Shown here in pieces: positions 16,694 to 24,024 of a stretch of 64,000 nt of DNA. Under the pieces are notes generated by a model. That model was not told where the DNA came from. It made no database searches and worked only from the letters and a program-made list of their open reading frames with translations. A program made the translations under genes and the position numbers. Location: contig JAHBXZ010000008.1 of assembly GCA_019636215.1 (NCBI GenBank), forward strand, positions 149,275 through 213,274, written 5' to 3'. The first letter of the stretch is position 1. Each line of letters starts with the position of its first letter. The stretch comes from Planctomycetota bacterium. Its GTDB lineage: Bacteria; Planctomycetota; UBA8742; UBA2392.

Positions 16694-18208
16694 ATGCACA
16701 ATCGCGCATTCGCCTGGTTTGTGCTGCTTTCGCCCATGCTGCTGGGCGTGGTGGCCCATGAACTGGAGGCCCGGGCCGGCGGCGGCGGCGGATACAGCGG
16801 CGGAGGCGGCGGAGGTGGCAGTGGCGGTGGAGGAGGCGGCGATGGCGCCGGCATCATCATCTACCTGTTGATCCGGTTGGTTGTGTTGCTGTGGGTGGAA
16901 GGCGGACCGGTCGGCAAGGTGCTGGCAGTCGGCATTGTGGTGGGCGCGATTGCGTTGGCCATGCGCGCCGCAAGCAAACAGAAACTTGCCCGCCAGCAGC
17001 TGGAGCAGCAAGGCCGGGTGATTGACTCGCGCACCCAGCAGCGGCGACAGGCCCAGGGGCTGTCGTTGATTCGCACCCACGACCCGAACTTTTCGCGCGT
17101 GCTGTTTCTCGACTTTGCCCACCTGATGTACGTCAAGTTTCATGAAAGCCGCGGTGGCCTGGGCTTGCGCGGCGAGAATGCAGCGGTCGCGCCCTACCTG
17201 TCCCCGGAGCTGCGGCAGGGCCTGGTGGCCATGAGCACCAGGATTCACGAAGTAGTGGTGGGGCACCTGGAACTTGCCGAGGTCTGGATCGCCAATGGCC
17301 GCATGCGGGTGGCAGTGCGCTACAAGGCCAATGTTGTGGAAGAAGCCGGGGGCCAGAAAGTGCGGCTGTTCTATCGGCAGCGGTTTGTGTTTGCGCGCCC
17401 GCTGGAAGTGCTGACACCGGAGCCCGAGCGCGCGCTCAAGCTGGGCTGCCCCAATTGCGGCAGCGCGCAAGAACTTCGCCTGGATGGAAGCTGCCCCAGT
17501 TGCGGCAGCCTGGTCGGCGGGGGCGAACTCTCCTGGCAGATCGTGCGCACGGAGACTGAGGTCCGCCAGCGCGGCGGCGAACCGGTGGTCAGCGGCGGAG
17601 TTGAGATTGGAACAGACCTGCCGACAATGTACGCGCCGGATCTGGCTGCCCAGCGCCGGGAACTGGCGGTGCGAGACCCGGCGTTCACCTGGCCTGCGTT
17701 CGTGCAGCGTGTCAGGCACATGTTCATGGAGATCCAGCAGGGCTGGACGAGTCTTGACGAGTCAAGGCTTCGTCCCTGGGAAACGGACACCATTTTTGAC
17801 GCCCACCGGTACTGGCTGCAGCGCTATCGCGAAGAAGGCACCCGCAACGTGCTGGAGGACATCCGCATCCTGCAGGTGGATGTGGCCAAGGTAGAGCACG
17901 ACGTCTGGTACGACGCGATTACGGTGCGCATCTTTGCCAGCATGATGGACTACAACCTGCGGCCAGACGGCACTGTGGCGGGCAACAAGGGCAAGCCACG
18001 CAAGTTCAGCGAGTACTGGACGCTTGTGCGCAGGTCAGATCACAAGGCCCGCGCGCCCGGCGATGCCAGCAGTTGCCCAAGCTGCGGTGCTCCGCTGGAC
18101 AAGATCAACCGGGCCGGCGTGTGCGGCTATTGCGGCAACCGTGTGGTGAGCGGCGAGTTCGATTGGGTTCTGGCAATCATCCAGCAGGACGAGGAGTATC
18201 GCGGCTAG
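16694..18208 (+). CDS. Tim44-like domain membrane protein with two zinc ribbons
   Basis: This 504-residue protein has a signal/anchor sequence (residues 1-27), a glycine-rich repeat (about 28-55), a membrane helix, and a first Tim44-like domain (DPNFSRVLFLDFAHLMYVKF, about 138). Next come a zinc ribbon (CPNCGS and CPSCGS, about 251-271), a second Tim44-like domain (about 320-450) and a C-terminal zinc ribbon (CPSCGAP and CGYCGN, about 461-481). Bacterial Tim44-like proteins are membrane-associated and poorly understood. The doubled domain with a ribbon after each copy is unusual. It is probably in an operon with the TPM gene. Confidence 0.75.
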   Translation: MHNRAFAWFVLLSPMLLGVVAHELEARAGGGGGYSGGGGGGGSGGGGGGDGAGIIIYLLIRLVVLLWVEGGPVGKVLAVGIVVGAIALAMRAASKQKLARQQLEQQGRVIDSRTQQRRQAQGLSLIRTHDPNFSRVLFLDFAHLMYVKFHESRGGLGLRGENAAVAPYLSPELRQGLVAMSTRIHEVVVGHLELAEVWIANGRMRVAVRYKANVVEEAGGQKVRLFYRQRFVFARPLEVLTPEPERALKLGCPNCGSAQELRLDGSCPSCGSLVGGGELSWQIVRTETEVRQRGGEPVVSGGVEIGTDLPTMYAPDLAAQRRELAVRDPAFTWPAFVQRVRHMFMEIQQGWTSLDESRLRPWETDTIFDAHRYWLQRYREEGTRNVLEDIRILQVDVAKVEHDVWYDAITVRIFASMMDYNLRPDGTVAGNKGKPRKFSEYWTLVRRSDHKARAPGDASSCPSCGAPLDKINRAGVCGYCGNRVVSGEFDWVLAIIQQDEEYRG

Positions 18209-18402
18209 GCCCGACGGAGTGGCAACTGCAAAGACAGCGCAACGGCCACTTGTGTTGAAATTGCACACCCCGATTTGTGGGTAATCGGACACCGTGGGCT
18301 AAGACAGGCTTCAAACAGCCATTTTGCGTGGTTTGGTGATTGGCACAGCCGTTGCTCTTGTGGGGGTGGAAGACCGGCCCCCAAGCCGTTTTCTACGCCC
18401 AG

Positions 18403-18427
18403 CGCACCCGCCATCGTGGCGGGTGCG
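18403..18427. terminator. perfect 11-bp hairpin between convergent genes
   Basis: CGCACCCGCCA-TCG-TGGCGGGTGCG lies between the Tim44-like gene (+) and the flavoprotein gene (-). It is a likely bidirectional terminator. The rest of the 260-bp gap (18209-18471) shows no gene. Confidence 0.65.
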
Positions 18428-18471
18428 ACTGGTTAACGGCCTTTGATCCCGGGCCGGAAACCCGCGGGCTG

Positions 18472-20013
18472 TTACCCCAACAATTGCTTCACTTCGGAGT
18501 CCGCATACGCTCCGCCCTCGCCAGTCAGGTAGGTGATCAGCGCGTTGCGGTCATTGAACACGTCGCCGGCGAGCAGGCTGGTGATACTGCTTTGCAGCAG
18601 TGGCCTGCGTCGGCTGGTCACCATCTGCTTCAGGAAATCGCGGTTGTAAAAGGCGTCAATGAAGGCCCAGAAGACTTTTGTCCCGCGGCGGATGGCCTTC
18701 TCGTAATCCAGGAACATGTGTTCACGGAAGTCACCGGCAGCGAACGCTTTATCGATGGCGGTTGCCGCAAGATCGGCGGCTTTGGTGCTGAGGAACACGC
18801 CGCTGGAAAAAATCGGGTCCACAAACACGCCCGCATCCCCGACCTTCAGCCAGCGATCGCCGGCCTGGCGCTGGCTGGTATAGCTGAAGTCGGCCTCAAG
18901 CAGCACGTCACAACAGGGCTTGGCATCGGTCATGCGCGGCGCCATGGAGCGGCTTTCGGTGATGCTCTTCCAGAAAAAGTCGTGCGGGCTGAGTTTGCTT
19001 TCGCGGTAGAAGTCTGCGTCGGCGACCACGCCTACGCTGGTGGTGCCGTCGCTGAACGGAATCAGCCAGAACCAGCCTTTCTTTGTGTCGCCAAACCTGA
19101 CGATGATGATGTTGTTGGGGTCCTGTTCGCAGCGGACCACGCCGGTGAAGTGGGCAAAGCAGGTGATCTTGCGATGGGCCGGGTGCACCTGTCGCTGGTT
19201 CTGGCGCGCCGAAAGAAACGTCCATCGTCCCGTCACGTCGCACAGCAACTGGCTGCGGATCGAGCCACGGTCGGTGTGCAATGTGGTGCCGGCATCGTCG
19301 ATGTTCCAGCCCGTGGCACTGGCAGGCTGCAGGACAGTCACGCCGAGTTCGCGGGCGTGGTCCAGCAGAAGTTTGTCAAAGGGCCCGCGCTGAACCTGAA
19401 ACGCGTAGGGGTGGTTCGGGTCCAGGCCGTTGCGAAACCAGAAACACTCTTCCTCGAGGGTCTCATCCAGCACAAATCTGGCCCCGCGCTTCACGCAGTA
19501 TCCCTGCTGGTGAATCTTGGGCAGGACACCGGTCCTTTCCCAGATATCGATGCTGAAGGGCAACAGCGACTCGCCGATTCGAAAGCGAGGAAACTCCGCG
19601 CGTTCCACCACGGCAACTTTGCGACCTTGCTTTGCCAGCAGCGCCGCCAGCGTGCTTCCGCCTGGGCCGCCGCCGATGACCGTTACATCAAAGGCGCCCA
19701 GGCTGCGTTTTCCGGCAGTTGATGCGGTTTCGGCCTGGTAACCAGCAAGGTTCTGAGGCGGTGTCACAGCCAGCGCCGATACGGCTTCACGCATCATGCT
19801 TCGCGAAGGTGCGGGCTGGCTGGCGGGTGGTTGTATGGCCTGCTTTGGGCGCGCTGTCGCGCGCTTTGATGCCTGCTTCTTTCGCGGCTTGCGGGCTTTA
19901 ACAACCTTGCTGCGCGTCGCGCGCGAATTGACTCTGCGGACCCGGCCCTTGCGGGCCGGACTGGCTTTCGCGCCCTTTCCCTTTCGGGTGGCGCGCTTTT
20001 TTCTGGCTGGCAT
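18472..20013 (-). CDS. FAD-dependent oxidoreductase, halogenase-like, with basic tail
   Basis: This 513-residue protein has a flavoprotein core from about residue 107. The FAD-binding motif is GGGPGG (114-119), followed by VERAEFPRFRIGESLLP and, near 312, GWFWLIP, which fits the WxWxIP signature of flavin-dependent halogenases. GDAGVFVDPIFSSGVFLS lies near 390. This group also contains geranylgeranyl-reductase-like enzymes, so halogenation is not assured. The first 75 residues have no acidic residue and are packed with Lys/Arg (26 of the first 57), like a histone H1 tail. The start at 20013 is preferred because the longer frame would run into the divergent lgt gene. Confidence 0.82.
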   Translation of the reverse strand: MPARKKRATRKGKGAKASPARKGRVRRVNSRATRSKVVKARKPRKKQASKRATARPKQAIQPPASQPAPSRSMMREAVSALAVTPPQNLAGYQAETASTAGKRSLGAFDVTVIGGGPGGSTLAALLAKQGRKVAVVERAEFPRFRIGESLLPFSIDIWERTGVLPKIHQQGYCVKRGARFVLDETLEEECFWFRNGLDPNHPYAFQVQRGPFDKLLLDHARELGVTVLQPASATGWNIDDAGTTLHTDRGSIRSQLLCDVTGRWTFLSARQNQRQVHPAHRKITCFAHFTGVVRCEQDPNNIIIVRFGDTKKGWFWLIPFSDGTTSVGVVADADFYRESKLSPHDFFWKSITESRSMAPRMTDAKPCCDVLLEADFSYTSQRQAGDRWLKVGDAGVFVDPIFSSGVFLSTKAADLAATAIDKAFAAGDFREHMFLDYEKAIRRGTKVFWAFIDAFYNRDFLKQMVTSRRRPLLQSSITSLLAGDVFNDRNALITYLTGEGGAYADSEVKQLLG

Positions 20014-20188
20014 GGTTCGTAACCTGGTAGGAGCCCCGGCGAAGTATGTGCAGTGGCCCCTTCCATTGCAAGGGTCGCGGGGTTGTGGTGCGGGCATCCA
20101 AGGCCTACATTCTCCAGTTAGGTGACAGGCTTGATCTCTCTGCGGAAGCATTTGTGCCGCATGCCCCAACCCGCCCAGAAGGATTCCC

Positions 20189-21352
20189 GTGCTATCCATC
20201 CTTGAACATCCCAACCTCGACCCGGTGATCTTCTGGGTGAAAGAGCCGCAGCTGGCGCTGCGCTGGTACGGCCTGATGTATGTGCTGGCGTTCACGGTGG
20301 GGTACGCGATTTTCCGCTGGCTTCAGAAGTCGGGCTACCTGCGCATTGCCCCGGCGGATGTGGGCAACTACGTGATTGTGGGTGTGCTTGGGACGTTTCT
20401 TGGTGGTCGGCTTGGATATGTGCTGTTCTACCAGTTCGACCGCCTGTTCCTGGACGAGCAGATCAAGTTTGGTGAACGCATGAAGCTGCTTTATGCCGTG
20501 TGGGACGGCGGCATGAGTTTTCACGGAGGCGTCTTCGGGGTGACGATCGCCGTGTTTCTGTATTCATGGTTCAAGCGCCACAACTTCTGGAACATCATGG
20601 ACGGCAGCACCCTGATTGTGCCGTTGGGCGTGGCACTGGTGCGCGTGGGCAACTTCATCAATGGCGAGCTGTACGGCCGGACGATCAACGACGCCGATGG
20701 CAAGCCGATCTATGACCCGGAGCAGCTGCCGTGGTACGCCATGAAGTTCCCGACTGATCACCACAGTGTCGCGGCCCAGGCAAGGCTGCAGGATGCCTTG
20801 ATCCTGGACTTCCAGAAGGCCAACCCGACCGCCACCGAGATTCCCAACAGCGCGCTGAACCCCTTGCCCGTGAAGGCCGAGATCTGGGCCCAGGTCAGTC
20901 AGTACTTTCCCGGCCGCTACCCCAGCCAGATCGTGCAGTTCGCCTTTGAGGGTGTGCTGGTACTGCTGGCAATGTGGCTGCTGCGCCGGCACGTCAAGCG
21001 GCCCGGCGTGATGGCGGGCTTGTTCCTGATGGCCTATGCCGTGTTTCGCATACCGGCGGAGGTGATTCGCCAGCCAGACCGCCAGATTGACCCGGCAAAA
21101 GCAGCAGAGCTCGGCGGCACGGCGGCCTTTCTGGCCGGCATCGGCATGACGATGGGGCAGTTCCTGAGTGTCGTGATTATCGCGCTTGGGCTTGGCACGA
21201 TTGCAGCGCGACTGTGGCTGGGCAAACCGGAAAGCGACTATTCGACAGAGCAGCGCCGGCCGGGGTTCCTGCGCGAAACCTGGCGCGACCTGCCCGAAAT
21301 GCTGGGCTTGCGCAAACCCAAGCCGGCACCTACTTCCGGCGACAGTAAATGA
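20189..21352 (+). CDS. lgt: prolipoprotein diacylglyceryl transferase
   Basis: Lgt moves a diacylglyceryl group from phosphatidylglycerol to the lipobox cysteine of prolipoproteins in the inner membrane. The 387-residue product has about seven membrane helices, the N-terminal pattern LRWYGLMYVLAFTVGYAIF, the GGMSFHGG active-site segment near residue 110, and the Lgt signature RVGNFINGELYGR near 152-164. It is longer than E. coli Lgt (about 290) because of an insert after the signature (about residues 170-235) and a C-terminal tail. GTG start with AAGGA upstream. Its 3' end overlaps the convergent kinase gene by 23 bp. Several lipoproteins in the window are potential substrates. Confidence 0.95.
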   Translation: MLSILEHPNLDPVIFWVKEPQLALRWYGLMYVLAFTVGYAIFRWLQKSGYLRIAPADVGNYVIVGVLGTFLGGRLGYVLFYQFDRLFLDEQIKFGERMKLLYAVWDGGMSFHGGVFGVTIAVFLYSWFKRHNFWNIMDGSTLIVPLGVALVRVGNFINGELYGRTINDADGKPIYDPEQLPWYAMKFPTDHHSVAAQARLQDALILDFQKANPTATEIPNSALNPLPVKAEIWAQVSQYFPGRYPSQIVQFAFEGVLVLLAMWLLRRHVKRPGVMAGLFLMAYAVFRIPAEVIRQPDRQIDPAKAAELGGTAAFLAGIGMTMGQFLSVVIIALGLGTIAARLWLGKPESDYSTEQRRPGFLRETWRDLPEMLGLRKPKPAPTSGDSK

Positions 21353-23870
21353 GATTGCCTTTGTCGGTGGCAAACACCACGGCGGCCTCGCCCTGAACCA
21401 GCGCCGCCAGCATGATGCGGTCAGGCAGGTCAAACTGGGCAAAGCCTGCAATTTCCAGTGTCTCTGGGTTCAGGTAGTTGATGCCCGGGCCGCCAATCGC
21501 CGCGATGTAGGCGCTGCCGTCCAGCGCTGCCGCAGCCGGCTGGCGCAACGTGAACTCGGGCGCGGAAAGGCCTGTGCCGGAAATCCGCATCAGCTTGTCG
21601 TCCATCACGGCAAAACTGGCGCGATCGGTGTGGATCACGTGGCGGACATTGCCGGGCAGGTCCTTGATCGCGACGATTTCCTTGAATGCGCTGGATTCGA
21701 TAACAAAGTGCCGCATCGTGCGCCCTGCCACAGCCCAGATTTCATCGCCGCGCACACTGATTGAAGTAACGGCCTGGCCGCCTTCGGCAATGTTGACGCC
21801 GGGTTCTGTCCCGTCGCCTTTGCGCAACATGCCCTTGCCATCGCCGATCAGCAGCACCGATTGATGGTAATGCAACGCAGTCACGCCGCCGGCCACTTTG
21901 GCAGCGACGGGGGTCTGCACCTGAAGACTTTGCGCCGACAACAGGATCACTTCGCCATCGCTGGTGCCGACGGCCAGACGGCTGCCGTCGCTGCGCATCG
22001 CCATCGCTGTGACATGCACCTTTTCCAGCACGTTGTCGGCCGTGGGTTCTTTCTTGCCGGAGATCCAGCGCCTGAGGCGGCCGTCCGCGTCGGCGGTGAT
22101 CCACGCGCCTGGCCCGGCCGGGCACAGTGCCACAATCGGAATGCCTCCGCTTGTGGCGGCCCAGTGGCTGGCTTCCAGCTGCACCAGAATGGTCGGGGTA
22201 ACGGGCGCGTTGTTGCTCTCGCCGGTGTCCTCGCGCAGCACGAAGTACCAGGCGGCATAGGCTGCTGCCCCGATCACCGCCAGAGCAATCACCAGGCCCA
22301 GCAATCCGCCACCACCGCCGCGGGCCCGGGACGCCACGACAACTTTGTCGTCAAATGCCTGGGGCTTGGAAAAATCGATCTGCCCCGCATTGGATGGCGA
22401 ACTGCCCGGCGAATTGTCCCAGGTTCCGCTGCCGCGCTCATTGGCAACAATTGCGCTGGCGCTGCCATCAAGAATGTTGTTCTTCTGAAACGTCGGAAAG
22501 CTCTTGGCTGCGTAGCTCTCCCACTCTGAGTCCTGCAGTTTCTCCGGGTTCTGCACCATCTTGCGGCGCGAACTGCTGCCTGTGCCGGGGCGCGTGTTGC
22601 GGTGCGGGGACATCTCCGGGTTGCTGGTGGCGCGCCGGACCGAAGAATCAGAGTCGCGCGGCAGGGCGCGAATCTCGCCGCTGCTGCGGCGTGCGCGGGC
22701 CTTGGCTTCACGCACCATGTCCTGGGTCAGTTCGGCAAGCTCAGGTGGAATCTGCGGCGCCGCCTTCACCGGCTGCTGTGAGGGCGGGGGCGGGCTGATC
22801 GGCCCGGCACCCAGCGACGGCAACGCCGGCGAACTGGTGCGGGCTTTTTCGGCGGCTTTGCGCAGGGCCTGAAGGTGCGGACTTTCCACGCGCCCCTTGT
22901 CGATGGCGTCGGCCGCTTCCTGTTCTTTGGCCTTGTTGATGGCTTCGGCGTCGACCTTGAAGCCGGTTGTGGCGAAAATTGTCGCGCCCTCGAACAGCAG
23001 CTTGCGCGTGCGGCGGTTGAGGCGGGCAATGTCAGCCAGCTTGCTGGCAATCGCGTCAAGGTCCCCGGGGCGCTTATCGTGGTCCTTCTGCGTCATCTCA
23101 TGGATGATGCGGGTCAGCTTCTGGCTGGCTTCGTCTTTGATCTTTTCTTCGGGAACCACAATCCGGTTGGTGACGTGCTGCAACGCCACGGCCATCGGCG
23201 AACTGCCGGTAAAGGGTGGGCGCCCGACGAACAAGTGAAACAGTGTCGCGCCCAGGCTGTAGACGTCCGCCTTGGGGCCGACAGAGACACCCTGAGCCTG
23301 TTCGGGTGCCATGTAGTCTGGCGTGCCCATGATCGCGCCGGTCATGGTCAGGCCGGATTCACTGGCCAGTGCGCGCGCCAGGCCGAAGTCGGCCACCTTC
23401 ACGCCACCGGTGTTGGGCAGCATCAGGTTGGCGGGCTTGATGTCGCGGTGAATCACGTTGTTGGCATGGGCACTGGCGAGCGCGCGTGCGGAACCCGCGC
23501 CGATGTCCGCCACCACGCTGGCTTCCTGCGGCCCATACTTGCGCAGAAGTTCCAGCGCATCGGTGCCGTCGATGAACTCCATGACCAGGTAGTAGTAGCC
23601 GGATTCCTCGCCCACGTCATACACACGCACAGTGTTGGCGTGGTTCAGGCGCGCCGCCAGCTTGGCCTCGCGCATGAAGCGTTCCACCAAGTTGCTGTTA
23701 TTGGCCAGGTGCGGGGGCAGGATTTTGACGGCGACCTCTATGTCCAGGCCGCCGTGCATGCCCTTGTATACGGTGCCCATGGCGCCGCGGCCGCAGATGC
23801 GAAGCAGTTTGCACTTGCCGATGGTGTAACCGACAAGCGACTTCTGCTCCGGGGGACTGGGCCTGTTCAT
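21330..23870 (-). CDS. Ser/Thr protein kinase with C-terminal beta-propeller
   Basis: This 846-residue Hanks-type kinase begins with the catalytic domain: GRGAMGTVYKG, the VAVKIL lysine, HRDIKPAN near 142 and DFGLAR near 161, followed by GTPDYMAPEQ. All key residues are intact. A Ser/Pro-rich juxtamembrane region and one membrane helix (about 523-545, LLGLVIALAVIGAAAYAAWY) follow. The exported C-terminal region has WD/PQQ-like repeats (AWITADADGRLRRWISG, then SRLAVGTSDGEVILLSAQS). The propeller probably acts as sensor or scaffold. The start at 23870 has GGAG 5 nt upstream. Confidence 0.9.
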   Translation of the reverse strand: MNRPSPPEQKSLVGYTIGKCKLLRICGRGAMGTVYKGMHGGLDIEVAVKILPPHLANNSNLVERFMREAKLAARLNHANTVRVYDVGEESGYYYLVMEFIDGTDALELLRKYGPQEASVVADIGAGSARALASAHANNVIHRDIKPANLMLPNTGGVKVADFGLARALASESGLTMTGAIMGTPDYMAPEQAQGVSVGPKADVYSLGATLFHLFVGRPPFTGSSPMAVALQHVTNRIVVPEEKIKDEASQKLTRIIHEMTQKDHDKRPGDLDAIASKLADIARLNRRTRKLLFEGATIFATTGFKVDAEAINKAKEQEAADAIDKGRVESPHLQALRKAAEKARTSSPALPSLGAGPISPPPPSQQPVKAAPQIPPELAELTQDMVREAKARARRSSGEIRALPRDSDSSVRRATSNPEMSPHRNTRPGTGSSSRRKMVQNPEKLQDSEWESYAAKSFPTFQKNNILDGSASAIVANERGSGTWDNSPGSSPSNAGQIDFSKPQAFDDKVVVASRARGGGGGLLGLVIALAVIGAAAYAAWYFVLREDTGESNNAPVTPTILVQLEASHWAATSGGIPIVALCPAGPGAWITADADGRLRRWISGKKEPTADNVLEKVHVTAMAMRSDGSRLAVGTSDGEVILLSAQSLQVQTPVAAKVAGGVTALHYHQSVLLIGDGKGMLRKGDGTEPGVNIAEGGQAVTSISVRGDEIWAVAGRTMRHFVIESSAFKEIVAIKDLPGNVRHVIHTDRASFAVMDDKLMRISGTGLSAPEFTLRQPAAAALDGSAYIAAIGGPGINYLNPETLEIAGFAQFDLPDRIMLAALVQGEAAVVFATDKGNLIYCRRK

Positions 23871-24024
23871 CACCGCTCCGACTGCACGAAATGCACTGCG
23901 CAACACCATTATGCGGTGCCATTGTGAAAACCGCCACCACCCAGAAGTGGCCGCAGATCGCGCCCTCGGGCCGATTCGACAAGAGTCTCATGTGCGGCAC
24001 TGTCGATGGGCAGAATCGCAATCT

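Noticed and set aside
20014..20295. N-terminal extension of the halogenase-like flavoprotein to 20295
   Set aside because: It would overlap the start of lgt by about 100 bp and has no coding character.
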